A stretch of 64,000 bases of DNA from DLAJ01 sp964655525 (GTDB taxonomy: Bacteria > Bacillota > Clostridia > Lachnospirales > Lachnospiraceae), in contig CAZZNE010000005.1 in NCBI GenBank assembly GCA_964655525.1, forward strand, positions 62,001 through 126,000, written 5' to 3'. Of the stretch, positions 52,167 to 61,248 are shown in pieces. The notes under the pieces are model-generated. The model ran no database searches. It was not told the origin of the DNA and saw nothing but the letters and a program-made list of their open reading frames with translations. Position numbers and translations under genes: made by a program. How positions within the stretch are numbered: position 1 is the stretch's first letter; each line of letters begins with the position of its first letter.

Positions 52167-54137
52167 ATGGGGAAGCAAATGGAACAGGAAAAGCAAAAAA
52201 AGAATAAGCAAAAAACGGGAGAAAAGAAACAATATATTCTGACCATTCTTTTTACGCTGCTCGCGCTGGCGGGAATGGTGACTTATAATTTTATTACCTT
52301 TTATTCCAACGCTGTTTCCGATATGATCGCGGTTGGAGAAAGCTCGCTGGCGCAGGAGTCGGAGCAGCTGCGGGGCTATCTCACAAAGGGAATGGATGTA
52401 TTACAGGTAACGGCGATCACAGTGGAGTATATGATGCAGAACGGTGCGGATGCGGAGGAGATCGAGAAATTTCTAGTGGCGGAATCCGAGCGCTATCAGC
52501 AGGATATCGATCCGAATTTTTCGGGAATCTATGGTGTGTTTGACGGGGAGTATCTGGATGGCAGCGGATGGGTGCCGGATGAGGACTATGTGCCACAAGA
52601 GCGTGTCTGGTATTTGGAGGCACAGGCTGCGGGGGGCGCGCCGACGGTAGTGTCTCCCTATCTGGATGCGCAGACAAATACGATCATGATGTCCGTCAGT
52701 CAGATGCTCTGCGATCATGAAAGTGTGCTTTCTTTTGATATTGTGCTTGATCAGATTCAGATGATCACGCGGAATATCCGGCTCAATCGTATGGGTTACG
52801 GCTTTGTCGTTGACGGGCAGGGATTGGTCGTGGCGCATACCAATTTGGCGGAGCGTGGGAGAAATTATATGCTGGATGAGGACATGTCTGAACTGCTCTC
52901 CCGGGTATATGAGGAGCAGAGGACTACGTTCAAGACGCGTATTTATGGGGAAAAATGTACGGTTTTCACAGATACGGTTATGGATGACTGGCATGTTGTG
53001 ATGATCGTAAACAATACAAGACTTTTTGAGTCTGTCCGGAGTATGATCGTGCGGAATGCGATGATCTGCATTTTTGTTTTTATCATCATACTGTTTTTTT
53101 GTACGCTGGCGTTCAAACGCGTCCACGTTCATATGCAAAATGCGGAGGAGAGCCGGCGAAACGTAGAAAGGATGAATGAGACGACCCTGCGTACGCTGGC
53201 GCGGGCGATTGATGCGAAGGACCGCTATACAAACGGACATTCCCAGCGTGTAGCAAAGTATGCGGCGGAGATTGCTAGACGCATGGGAAAGGATGAGGAC
53301 TATCAGGATAAGATTTATCATGCAGGACTATTGCATGACATCGGTAAGATTCACATTCCCGATGCGATCATCACGAAACCGGCGCGTTTAACGGATGAGG
53401 AATTTGCTTTTATTAAGCTTCATCCCGTGTCGGGCTATTACATATTACGGGACATTCAGGAAAACGATATGGTGGTACAGGGTGCGAAGTGGCACCATGA
53501 ACGCTATGACGGAAATGGTTATCCGAACGGATTGGTAGGCGAGGATATTCCCGAGGTTGCGCGGATCATTGGGGTGGCGGATGCCTATGACGCCATGACC
53601 TCCAACAGAAGTTATCGTCAGGTCATGCCGCAGGAGAAGGTGCGTGCGGAGATTGAAAAAGGAAAGGGAACTCAGTTTGACGCTCAAATTGCGGAAATCA
53701 TGCTGCAGATGATGGACGAGGATACGGATTATCAGATGCGCCATCGGACAGATTTACAGTGGAATATTTTGGCGATAGACGATGAGCCGGACAGCTTGGA
53801 ACAGATAGAGCTTGCGTTAAAAGATGAGCCGGATTATAAGCTATATAAGGAGACGTCAGGTAGAATCGCGTTAGAGCGAATGGGGAAAATATCATTTGAC
53901 ATGGTTCTTTTGGATGTGCAGATGCCGGATATGGATGGGTTTACGGTTTACCGGCAGATGAGACAGCAAATGAAATTGACTGCACCGGTCATTTTTTTAA
54001 CGTCGGACAAATCTTTTAAGACCATCGAGCAATTAAACGCGCTGGATGCAGAAGGTTATCTGGTGAAACCGTTTATGCCGCAGGTACTTTTGGAAATGCT
54101 GCACAGTGTGCTGCAGGAAAAGGAAGGAGAGCGGTAA
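52167..54137 (+). CDS. Membrane sensor HD-GYP phosphodiesterase with C-terminal receiver
   Basis: The 656 residues hold a membrane helix (about 24-46), an extracytoplasmic dCache-like sensor (about 60-290), a second helix (about 293-320), an HD-GYP domain and a receiver. H390-D391 lie in H-D-I-G-K, and H443-H444 lie in H-H-E-R-Y-D-G-N-G-Y-P, so the metal site and GYP motif are complete, predicting c-di-GMP hydrolysis. The receiver (about 530-655) has the paired acidic residues, phospho-Asp near 583 in L-L-D-V-Q-M-P-D-M-D-G, and Lys in V-K-P-F. Receivers are usually N-terminal; here it follows the output domain. Confidence 0.92.
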   Translation: MGKQMEQEKQKKNKQKTGEKKQYILTILFTLLALAGMVTYNFITFYSNAVSDMIAVGESSLAQESEQLRGYLTKGMDVLQVTAITVEYMMQNGADAEEIEKFLVAESERYQQDIDPNFSGIYGVFDGEYLDGSGWVPDEDYVPQERVWYLEAQAAGGAPTVVSPYLDAQTNTIMMSVSQMLCDHESVLSFDIVLDQIQMITRNIRLNRMGYGFVVDGQGLVVAHTNLAERGRNYMLDEDMSELLSRVYEEQRTTFKTRIYGEKCTVFTDTVMDDWHVVMIVNNTRLFESVRSMIVRNAMICIFVFIIILFFCTLAFKRVHVHMQNAEESRRNVERMNETTLRTLARAIDAKDRYTNGHSQRVAKYAAEIARRMGKDEDYQDKIYHAGLLHDIGKIHIPDAIITKPARLTDEEFAFIKLHPVSGYYILRDIQENDMVVQGAKWHHERYDGNGYPNGLVGEDIPEVARIIGVADAYDAMTSNRSYRQVMPQEKVRAEIEKGKGTQFDAQIAEIMLQMMDEDTDYQMRHRTDLQWNILAIDDEPDSLEQIELALKDEPDYKLYKETSGRIALERMGKISFDMVLLDVQMPDMDGFTVYRQMRQQMKLTAPVIFLTSDKSFKTIEQLNALDAEGYLVKPFMPQVLLEMLHSVLQEKEGER

Positions 54138-54141
54138 TGGC

Positions 54142-54657
54142 ATGATGGAGCATGAAAATTCTGAAACATCAAGTGATATGTGTGCGATGGCGGAAGAAAT
54201 ATCCGAGACTGTCTTGGAGCTTTCCTGTAATGTGGATGATATGACGGCGGAGGACATTGGCTTTGCCATTGAGCGACTTTATGAGAGCGGTGCGCTGGAG
54301 GTTTACACGATACCTGTCGGCATGAAGAAGAATCGTCCGGGCACACTGCTGCGTGTCGTGTGTACGGAATCACGAAAGCAGTCGCTTGTGGAATGTCTGT
54401 TTCGTCATACGAGCACGATCGGTATTCGGGAAACAGCAACGCGCCGCTACATTTTAAAGCGCCAAATGGAGACTTTGCAAACGCCTTACGGGGATGTGCG
54501 CGTTAAATCGGTAAGCGGCTACGGTGTATCGCGGCAAAAATACGAATACGAGGATCTTGCGCGTATTGCAAGAGAGCGTGGGATTGGACTTTCCGAGGTG
54601 CGGCGGCTGCTGCAGGAAGAAGTCGGTGAGCATGATACGTGCAGCGCGAAAGAATAA
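54142..54657 (+). CDS. LarC C-terminal-domain-like nickel insertion protein
   Basis: The 171 residues from ATG 54142 contain L-S-C-N-V-D-D-M-T-A-E-D-I-G-F-A and G-A-L-E-V-Y-T-I-P-V-G-M-K-K-N-R-P-G, then R-H-T-S-T-I-G-I-R-E-T, the signature of the C-terminal part of LarC (DUF111). LarC makes the nickel-pincer cofactor of lactate racemase. In other bacteria LarC is one long protein or is joined by frameshifting; here only the C-terminal part is in the window. Upstream is the HD-GYP gene, so a larC1 part does not adjoin it. GGAAGGAG precedes the start. Confidence 0.8.
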   Translation: MMEHENSETSSDMCAMAEEISETVLELSCNVDDMTAEDIGFAIERLYESGALEVYTIPVGMKKNRPGTLLRVVCTESRKQSLVECLFRHTSTIGIRETATRRYILKRQMETLQTPYGDVRVKSVSGYGVSRQKYEYEDLARIARERGIGLSEVRRLLQEEVGEHDTCSAKE

Positions 54658-54702
54658 ACGAAAACAATGTTGACTTTTTGCCGGAAATTTCTTACACTTT
54701 AA

Positions 54703-54798
54703 GGAAACACCGATTTAATCAGTGTTTCCATATATGCTCACCATATAAGCGATCATTTGTGCTGACACCCAAATTCATGGGCGTTGGCAGCATGGAGG
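54703..54798 (+). repeat. Composite palindromic intergenic module, copy 1 (before the TrpB2 gene)
   Basis: It starts with a 27-base near-palindrome (54703-54729, one mismatch) whose core recurs at 63477. A spacer follows, and then a tail (54755-54798) about 88% like the tail at 62486-62530. The tail contains TGCTG (54760) and CAGCA (54788) that can pair around CCC/GGG, and it ends in GGAGG (54794-54798), the ribosome site of the next gene. Confidence 0.8.
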
Positions 54799-54804
54799 AA
54801 GAAC

Positions 54805-56190
54805 ATGATGTCAGAGAAAGTAATACCGTATAAGATTTATCTGGAAGAAAGCGAGATGCCCAAACAGTGGTACAATGTCCGCGCTGATATGAAGAATAAG
54901 CCGGCGCCTCTCTTAAATCCGGGTACGTTACAACCGATGACGTTTGAGGAGCTGCAGGGAGTATTCTGCGACGAACTCGTAAAGCAGGAGTTGAATGACA
55001 CGGATGCATACATTGATATTCCGCAGGAAATTCTGGATTTTTACAAGATGTATCGTCCGTCGCCGTTAGTCAGGGCGTATTGCCTGGAGAAAAAACTGGA
55101 CACACCGGCGAAGATCTACTATAAATTCGAAGGAAATAATACGAGCGGAAGCCATAAACTCAATTCCGCCATTGCGCAGGCGTATTATGCGAAAAAACAA
55201 GGGCTTAAGGGTGTCACGACGGAGACCGGAGCCGGTCAGTGGGGAACGGCGCTCTCCATGGCATGTTCCTATTTTGATTTGGACTGTCATGTTTACATGG
55301 TCAAAGTTTCCTATGAGCAGAAACCGTTCCGCCGTGAAGTCATGCGTACGTATGGCGCGCAGGTAACACCGTCCCCGTCCGATACCACGAATGTGGGACG
55401 TAAGATTTTAGCGGAATTTCCCGGTACTACGGGAAGCCTCGGCTGCGCCATTTCCGAGGCGGTGGAGGCTGCTACCTCAAAGGAAGGCTATCGTTATGTA
55501 CTGGGAAGCGTGCTGTCACAGGTATTGCTTCATCAGTCCATTATCGGTGAGGAGACCAAGGCGGCGCTCAGAAAATATGACATCAAACCGGATATGATCA
55601 TCGGCTGTGCGGGCGGCGGCTCCAATCTGGGCGGATTGATCTCACCCTTTGTCGGTGAAAAGCTGCGCGGTGAGGCGGATTATCGGATCATCGCGGTAGA
55701 ACCGGCGTCCTGTCCGAGTCTGACCCGGGGAAAATATGTATATGATTTCTGCGATACGGGCAAGGTATGCCCCCTTGCGAAGATGTATACGCTGGGAAGC
55801 GGCTTTATCCCTGCACCGAATCATGCCGGCGGGCTGCGGTATCATGGCATGAGTTCCATTGTGTCACAGTTATATGACGACGGACTGATCGAGGCGACCA
55901 GCGTCGAGCAAACCGCAGTATTTCAGGCGGCGGAGCAGTTTGCAAGAGTGGAGGGCATTCTTCCGGCACCGGAGAGCTCGCATGCGATCAAGGTCGCGAT
56001 CGATGAAGCGTTAAAATGCAAGGAGACCGGAGAGGAAAAGACGATCGTCTTTGGACTGACGGGTACCGGCTATTTTGATATGGTGGCTTACGGAAAGTTC
56101 CATGACGGAGAAATGTCCGATTATATTCCCACGGACGAAGATCTTGCAAAGGGATTCGAGGGAATTCCTTCATTTCCGGGGAATGAATGA
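54805..56190 (+). CDS. TrpB2-type tryptophan synthase beta-like enzyme
   Basis: I start at ATG 54805 (ATG 54808 is equal), 6 bases after GGAGG. The 461 residues match TrpB2 rather than TrpB1 in length and N-terminal extension. PLP Lys118 lies in G-S-H-K-L-N-S-A. T-E-T-G-A-G-Q-W-G and the phosphate loop G-C-A-G-G-G-S-N-L-G-G are present. It can join serine and indole to make tryptophan, often without TrpA; salvage of indole is likely since no other trp gene is near. The ribosome site comes from the preceding repeat module. Confidence 0.92.
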   Translation: MMSEKVIPYKIYLEESEMPKQWYNVRADMKNKPAPLLNPGTLQPMTFEELQGVFCDELVKQELNDTDAYIDIPQEILDFYKMYRPSPLVRAYCLEKKLDTPAKIYYKFEGNNTSGSHKLNSAIAQAYYAKKQGLKGVTTETGAGQWGTALSMACSYFDLDCHVYMVKVSYEQKPFRREVMRTYGAQVTPSPSDTTNVGRKILAEFPGTTGSLGCAISEAVEAATSKEGYRYVLGSVLSQVLLHQSIIGEETKAALRKYDIKPDMIIGCAGGGSNLGGLISPFVGEKLRGEADYRIIAVEPASCPSLTRGKYVYDFCDTGKVCPLAKMYTLGSGFIPAPNHAGGLRYHGMSSIVSQLYDDGLIEATSVEQTAVFQAAEQFARVEGILPAPESSHAIKVAIDEALKCKETGEEKTIVFGLTGTGYFDMVAYGKFHDGEMSDYIPTDEDLAKGFEGIPSFPGNE

Positions 56191-56244
56191 GATCGGATGT
56201 TAATTTGTAATGTGAGAGATTACAATTTGAAAGATGAAATTTGA

Positions 56245-56273
56245 TTTGAGACTGCTGTAATAGCAGTCTCAAA
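56245..56273 (+). terminator. Hairpin after the TrpB2 gene
   Basis: A perfect 12-bp stem (56245-56256 with 56262-56273) has a 5-base loop, and a broken T-rich stretch follows. It lies 54 bases after the stop and just before the next promoter, so a terminator role fits despite the weak T tract. Confidence 0.65.
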
Positions 56274-56294
56274 CTATTTCTGCGTGTTTTCCTA

Positions 56295-56323
56295 TTGTCA
56301 AAAAAATATCAATGTGGTATGAT
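56295..56323 (+). promoter_or_regulatory. Sigma-A promoter of the CoA/shikimate block
   Basis: TTGTCA at 56295 and TATGAT at 56318 are 17 bases apart. They stand about 50 bases before the ECF transporter gene and probably drive it together with coaX and following genes. Confidence 0.8.
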
Positions 56324-56373
56324 GACACCGTATTGTATCTCAGACAGAGAATAATAACAGGAGGATTTGTACC

Positions 56374-57198
56374 ATGAAAAATGAAAAGACCTATGAACTG
56401 GTGCTTACGGCACTGTTCACCGCCATAATCGTGATTATGGCATTCACCCCGCTGGGATATATCCCGCTTGTAGTCATCAATGCGACGATCATTCATATCC
56501 CGGTTATCCTTGGAGCGCTATTTCTCGGACCGAAGAAAGGTGCATTTTTTGGATTCGTATTTGGTTTGACCAGCTTTCTCAACAACACGTTTAAGGCAGT
56601 TACGGCATCGGCGTTTGTTTTTTCGCCTGTCTTAGCCTACAATGTAGTCGGCATCTCCGGTATCTTCAAAAGCTTATATATCTGCTTTGTGCCGAGAATC
56701 TTAGTCGGCGTGGTTCCTTATTTTATCTACATTCTGATCCGCAAAGCGCTTAAGAGCGGACAGAAAGCAGGCAGAATTGTTGTGAATGTGCTGGCATCTT
56801 TGATTTTGTTTATTTCCGTCAGGGCATTTTTGATCAGATTGTTTCCGGAGACGCTCAGCGCGCTTGTATGCACCCTGATCGGTCTGGCAGCAGGAGTGGT
56901 ACTTATGATCGTGCTTACGGTCAGCGGCAGTAAAAAGAACTCAGTCAGCATTGCGCTCGCATATGCGGGATTAGCAGGAGCTTTTACCAATACGCTGTTT
57001 GTCATGAGCGGAATTTTTATTTTGTATAAAGACGCTTATGCAAAGGCGGTCGGTGTGGCAGGCGAGGCGGTCTTGGATGTCATTATGGGTGTTGTGACGT
57101 TCAATGGTATCGTGGAAGCTGTTGTGGCGGCAATCATTGTGGCAGGTGTCGGCTATGCGCTGTCAAGGGTAAAACCGGTCTATGACCGCGGGCAATGA
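56374..57198 (+). CDS. ECF transporter S component, likely pantothenate (PanT-like)
   Basis: The 274-residue protein has six or more membrane helices. Its start, Y-E-L-V-L-T-A-L-F-T-A-I-I-V, and the block I-P-L-V-V-I-N-A-T-I-I-H-I-P-V-I-L-G-A, match ECF S components with the short helix 1 that docks the EcfT unit. The next genes make pantothenate kinase and CoaBC, so pantothenate is the likely substrate. CAGGAGG is the ribosome site. The shared EcfA/EcfT genes are not in the window. Substrate is inference from neighbours. Confidence 0.82.
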   Translation: MKNEKTYELVLTALFTAIIVIMAFTPLGYIPLVVINATIIHIPVILGALFLGPKKGAFFGFVFGLTSFLNNTFKAVTASAFVFSPVLAYNVVGISGIFKSLYICFVPRILVGVVPYFIYILIRKALKSGQKAGRIVVNVLASLILFISVRAFLIRLFPETLSALVCTLIGLAAGVVLMIVLTVSGSKKNSVSIALAYAGLAGAFTNTLFVMSGIFILYKDAYAKAVGVAGEAVLDVIMGVVTFNGIVEAVVAAIIVAGVGYALSRVKPVYDRGQ

Positions 57199-57251
57199 GC
57201 CGGACGGGCATGGGCAGACTGTTACATAAAAAAAGAAAGCAGGAAGCGGGA

Positions 57252-58028
57252 ATGATATTAGCGATTGACATCGGGAATACCAATATTGTGATCGGATGTA
57301 TCGAGGGAGAGCAGGTGAGATTTGTGGAACGTGTGTCCACAAATCTCTCCAAAACAGAACTGGAGTATGTGGTGGAGTTTCGAACGTTATTCGAGCTTTA
57401 TCATATCGGACTGAAGGACATTACGGGGAGCATCATATCCTCTGTTGTTCCGCCGCTCAATAATATTGTGAAGGCGGCGCTTGAGAAGTTGTTCCATAAG
57501 GCACCACTGTTAGTAGGACCGGGAGTGAAGACCGGGCTGAATATTCTGATGGATAATCCGGGACAGCTCGGCTCCGATCTGGTAGTAAATGCGGTTGCCG
57601 GACTGCACTATTACGGTGCGCCCATTATCATGATCGATATGGGAACGGCGACCACCATCAGCGTGGTGGATGAAAAGAAAAATTATATCGGCGGCATGAT
57701 TCTGCCGGGAGTCAAGGTATCTTTGGATTCTTTAGTCAGCAGGACATCCCAGCTTCCGCGGATTTCTCTGGAAGCACCGAAGAAAGTGATCGGGAAAAAT
57801 ACCATTGACTGTATGAAAAGCGGTATCGTGATGGGGCAGGCGGCATGCTTAGACGGCATGATCGAGCGCATCTTTGAGGAGCTTGGCTATGAAGCGCCCG
57901 TGGTGGCGACCGGAGGGCTGTCCGGAAGCATTGTACCCTATTGTAAGAAAAAAATTGTTTATGACAATGAACTGACATTGAAAGGCTTAAATCTGATCTA
58001 TCAGAAGAATGTGGATATAGAAAGATGA
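57252..58028 (+). CDS. coaX: Type III pantothenate kinase CoaX
   Basis: From ATG 57252 the 258 residues begin M-I-L-A-I-D-I-G-N-T-N-I-V-I-G, the phosphate-binding start of CoaX. V-G-P-G-V-K-T-G, I-M-I-D-M-G-T-A-T-T-I-S and I-G-G-M-I-L-P-G-V complete the family motifs. CoaX phosphorylates pantothenate, the first CoA step, and is not inhibited by CoA. It follows the transporter by 53 bases; an in-frame upstream extension lacks support. Confidence 0.96.
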   Translation: MILAIDIGNTNIVIGCIEGEQVRFVERVSTNLSKTELEYVVEFRTLFELYHIGLKDITGSIISSVVPPLNNIVKAALEKLFHKAPLLVGPGVKTGLNILMDNPGQLGSDLVVNAVAGLHYYGAPIIMIDMGTATTISVVDEKKNYIGGMILPGVKVSLDSLVSRTSQLPRISLEAPKKVIGKNTIDCMKSGIVMGQAACLDGMIERIFEELGYEAPVVATGGLSGSIVPYCKKKIVYDNELTLKGLNLIYQKNVDIER

Positions 58029-58040
58029 AGGGGAAGACTC

Positions 58041-58117
58041 CAAAAGAAAAATCTTTGATTTTTCTTTTGCAAGTTTGTGCCTGTGCACAAACTTGCGGAT
58101 TATGTTAGAAAGGAAGG
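58041..58117 (+). repeat. Composite palindromic intergenic module, diverged copy (before coaBC)
   Basis: A perfect 13-bp hairpin (58041-58053 with 58057-58069) shares a GAAAAATC/GATTTTTC core with the module at 62454. A second perfect 12-bp hairpin (58069-58080 with 58085-58096) has TTTGTGC in its left arm as in the other copies. A short tail then leads to AAAGGAAGG, the coaBC ribosome site. No T-run is present. Confidence 0.7.
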
Positions 58118-58123
58118 CTTTAA

Positions 58124-59332
58124 ATGGTAGCAGGCAAACATATCGTGCTCGGGGTAACGGGCAGTATCGCTGCTTATAAAATTGCATCGCTTGCCAGTAT
58201 GCTGGTCAAGCAGAAGGCGGATGTGACTGTGATCATGACGCCGAATGCCACGAATTTCATTCATCCGATCACCTTTGAGTCACTGACCGGGCATAAATGT
58301 CTCGTGGATACGTTTGACAGAAATTTTGAGTTTCAGGTGGAGCATGTGTCTTTGGCAAAACAGACGGATGTTTTTCTTGTGGCGCCCGCATCGGCAAATG
58401 TGATCGCGAAGGCGGCGCATGGGATCGCCGATGACATGCTGACGACCACGCTGCTCGCATGTACCTGCCCGAAACTGTTTGCGCCTGCAATGAACACTAG
58501 AATGTATCAAAATCCGGTGGTGCAGGATAATATGAAGACGCTCGCTCATTATGGGATGGAAGTAATCACACCGGCGTGCGGTTATTTGGCGTGCGGGGAC
58601 ACGGGAGAGGGCAAGATGCCGGAGCCGGAGGTGCTTTTTGATTATATCGTAAAAGCGCTGACGCCGAAGGATATGGCAGGTAAAAAGGTACTCGTCACGG
58701 CAGGTCCCACGCAGGAGAGGCTCGATCCGGTACGCTATATCAGCAATCATTCTACAGGAAAGATGGGTTATGCCATCGCAAGGCAGGCGATGATGCGGGG
58801 GGCGGAAGTGACGCTTGTGTCAGGAAAAGTGAATTTGCAGCCGCCGATAGGGGTGCGGATGGTGCCCGTGGTATCTGCGGCGGATATGGCGCAGGCAGTC
58901 AAAGAAGCGGCGCCCGAGCAGGATATCATCATTAAGGCGGCAGCAGTGGCAGACTATCGTCCACGTGTGATCGCGGATGAGAAGCTCAAGAAAAAAGAAG
59001 AAGAAATGTCCATTGAGCTGGAACGAACAGAGGATATCCTTGCTTATCTAGGAGCGCATCGCAGAGAAGGGCAGTTTTTGTGCGGTTTTTCCATGGAGAC
59101 AGAAAACATGGTAGAAAATTCACGCGCAAAACTGGAAAAGAAGAAGCTGGATATGATCGTCGCCAATAATCTGAAACAGGAAGGCGCGGGATTCGGAACC
59201 AATACCAATGTGGTGACATTTCTGACAAAAGAGGAAACGGTGGAGCTGCCGATGATGAGCAAGGAGGAAGTGGCTGACAGGCTGCTTGACCATATTTTGA
59301 ACATGATAAGGAAAACGGAGAGCATGCGATGA
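58124..59332 (+). CDS. coaBC: Bifunctional CoaBC (PPC decarboxylase and synthetase)
   Basis: The 402 residues hold the flavin CoaC half (about 1-180) with G-V-T-G-S-I-A-A-Y-K, P-A-M-N-T-R-M-Y and A-C-G-Y-L-A-C-G-D-T-G-E-G-K containing the catalytic Cys. The CoaB half has T-A-G-P-T-Q-E-R-L-D-P-V-R-Y and N-H-S-T-G-K-M-G. Together they convert 4'-phosphopantothenate to 4'-phosphopantetheine. ATGA joins it to the yqeG-like gene. Confidence 0.97.
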   Translation: MVAGKHIVLGVTGSIAAYKIASLASMLVKQKADVTVIMTPNATNFIHPITFESLTGHKCLVDTFDRNFEFQVEHVSLAKQTDVFLVAPASANVIAKAAHGIADDMLTTTLLACTCPKLFAPAMNTRMYQNPVVQDNMKTLAHYGMEVITPACGYLACGDTGEGKMPEPEVLFDYIVKALTPKDMAGKKVLVTAGPTQERLDPVRYISNHSTGKMGYAIARQAMMRGAEVTLVSGKVNLQPPIGVRMVPVVSAADMAQAVKEAAPEQDIIIKAAAVADYRPRVIADEKLKKKEEEMSIELERTEDILAYLGAHRREGQFLCGFSMETENMVENSRAKLEKKKLDMIVANNLKQEGAGFGTNTNVVTFLTKEETVELPMMSKEEVADRLLDHILNMIRKTESMR

Positions 59333-59847
59333 TATTTGACCGTTTCTATCCCGATGAAGATGTGGACAGCGTCTATGATATTGATTTTGAGAAGAGAAAA
59401 GAGCAGGGCGTAACGGGCGTGCTGTTTGATATTGATAATACGTTAGTGCCGCACGGAGCGCCTGCGGATGAGCGCGCAAAGAAGCTGTTTGCAAAACTGG
59501 GCAGACTCGGTATGCAGGTTGTTTTTATTTCCAACAATAAAGAGCCTCGCGTGAAGATGTTCCGTGACGGCGTAAACTATGGCACGTACATCTATAAGGC
59601 GGGCAAGCCGAATCCGAAGAATTATCGGGAAGCGATGCGGCGGATGCATTCGGATGAGACGAATACGCTGTTTATCGGAGATCAGCTTTTTACGGACGTC
59701 TGGGGTGCAAAGCGCGCCGGAATCCATACGATCCTCGTAAAGCCGATCCATCCGAAGGAGGAGATTCAGATCGTCTTAAAGCGCAGACTTGAGGCGGTCG
59801 TGTTGTTTTTTTACCGCAGAAAAAAGAAAAAAGGGGAGAAAGCATGA
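59329..59847 (+). CDS. yqeG: YqeG family HAD phosphatase
   Basis: The 172 residues contain the HAD nucleophile motif G-V-L-F-D-I-D-N-T-L-V (DxD), I-S-N-N-K-E motif II, and K-P-N-P-K followed by I-G-D-Q-L-F-T-D-V for motifs III and IV. All catalytic Asp residues are present. The substrate of YqeG in Firmicutes is not well set. It overlaps coaBC and aroE by 4 bases each, so it is translated with them. The C-terminus is very basic. Confidence 0.92.
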   Translation: MIFDRFYPDEDVDSVYDIDFEKRKEQGVTGVLFDIDNTLVPHGAPADERAKKLFAKLGRLGMQVVFISNNKEPRVKMFRDGVNYGTYIYKAGKPNPKNYREAMRRMHSDETNTLFIGDQLFTDVWGAKRAGIHTILVKPIHPKEEIQIVLKRRLEAVVLFFYRRKKKKGEKA

Positions 59848-60719
59848 AAGAGATCAAGGGAACAACCGCTGTCTGCGGACTGATCGGAAATCCGGTGGAG
59901 CATTCGATCTCGCCGATCATCCATAATACGCTTTCCGAACTTTTGGGCATCGATCTTGCCTATGTGACGTTTCGCGTGGAAAATGAGCGTGTGGGGGAGG
60001 CAGTGAATGGCGCGTATGCGCTTTCCATCCGCGGGCTGAACGTGACCGTGCCGCATAAAAGCGCAGTCATCCCGCACCTTTGCGCGATCGACCCGCTTGC
60101 GGAAAAAATCGGCGCCGTCAATACGCTTGTGCGCTGCGCGGGCGGATATAAGGGGTATAATACGGATATGCCGGGGCTGTACCGGGCGCTTGTAAGCGAG
60201 GGGATCACACTGGAGGACAGGGAAGTGCTGATCTTAGGCGCGGGCGGCGTCGGGCGTGCGGTCGCAATGATGTGCGCCGTAAACGGAGCGTCGCGGGTAT
60301 ATCTCCTTAATCGGACGTTAGAAAAAGCAAAAGAGGTTGCCGATGAGGTTCGTGAGCGGACGGGACGCGACTGCATTTTTGCAGAGGCGCTCTCCGATTA
60401 TCGCGCGATTCCGAAAAAGCCCTATCTGGTCATTCAGGCGACGAGCGTCGGGATGTTTCCGCATGTGGAGGACGCGGTCATAGAGGAGCAGGATTTTTAC
60501 GAGTATGTGGACGTGGGCGTCGATCTTATTTTTAATCCGGCAAAGACCAAGTTTATGAAGGCGGCAGAGCAGGCGGGCGCACGGACGATGAACGGTCTGA
60601 AAATGCTTCTTTACCAGGGAATCCTGGCCTATGAGTTGTGGAACGACGTGAAAGTGACCGACGGACAGGCTGCGATCGTATATCAGAAGATGAAGGAAGC
60701 GATGAACATTCATGAGTAA
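59844..60719 (+). CDS. aroE: Shikimate dehydrogenase AroE
   Basis: AroE reduces 3-dehydroshikimate with NADPH. The 291 residues show G-L-I-G-N-P-V-E-H-S-I-S-P, the catalytic Lys in N-V-T-V-P-H-K, N-T-D in Y-N-T-D-M-P-G, and the Rossmann G-A-G-G-V-G-R-A-V. Everything needed is in place. AAAAGGGGAG precedes the ATG. It overlaps aroK by 8 bases in a run with aroQ. Confidence 0.97.
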   Translation: MKEIKGTTAVCGLIGNPVEHSISPIIHNTLSELLGIDLAYVTFRVENERVGEAVNGAYALSIRGLNVTVPHKSAVIPHLCAIDPLAEKIGAVNTLVRCAGGYKGYNTDMPGLYRALVSEGITLEDREVLILGAGGVGRAVAMMCAVNGASRVYLLNRTLEKAKEVADEVRERTGRDCIFAEALSDYRAIPKKPYLVIQATSVGMFPHVEDAVIEEQDFYEYVDVGVDLIFNPAKTKFMKAAEQAGARTMNGLKMLLYQGILAYELWNDVKVTDGQAAIVYQKMKEAMNIHE

Positions 60720-61248
60720 ACATATCGTATTGGAAGGTTTCATGGGAAGCGGAAAAACGACCGTCGGCATCCGTTTGTCTTATAAAATGGCGATGACGGT
60801 GACGGATACGGATAAGCTGATCGAGAAGGAACAGCAAAAAATAATATCGGACATATTTGCCGAGGATGGCGAGGAGGCGTTTCGGCAGATGGAGACCGAA
60901 TGCCTGCTCCATCTTGCAAAGCAGGGGCACGGACAGATCATTTCATTAGGCGGCGGCGTACCGATGCGCCCCAGGAACCGGGAAATCCTGAAAACGCTCG
61001 GCATGGTTGTTTATCTCAGGGCAAAGCCGGAGACAATCTATGCGCGTGTGAAAAACGATACGACCCGTCCGCTGTTACAGTGCGATGATCCGCTGACAAG
61101 GATCCGTGAGCTGATGGCGGAGAGAGAAAGCATGTATGAGGAGGCGGCCGACGTCGTCATTGACACGGACAGCTTATCCGTGGAACAGATTTTGACAGAG
61201 ATTGTCCGCGAGGCGGAAAAGAGGGGAATACAATCATGCAGTTATTAG
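60712..61248 (+). CDS. aroK: Shikimate kinase AroK
   Basis: The 178 residues have the P-loop G-F-M-G-S-G-K-T-T-V-G, the D-T-D substrate motif, F-R-Q-M-E-T-E and S-L-G-G-G-V-P, all standard for shikimate kinase. It phosphorylates shikimate at the 3-position using ATP. Overlap with aroE and aroQ suggests translational coupling. Length is normal. Confidence 0.96.
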   Translation: MSKHIVLEGFMGSGKTTVGIRLSYKMAMTVTDTDKLIEKEQQKIISDIFAEDGEEAFRQMETECLLHLAKQGHGQIISLGGGVPMRPRNREILKTLGMVVYLRAKPETIYARVKNDTTRPLLQCDDPLTRIRELMAERESMYEEAADVVIDTDSLSVEQILTEIVREAEKRGIQSCSY

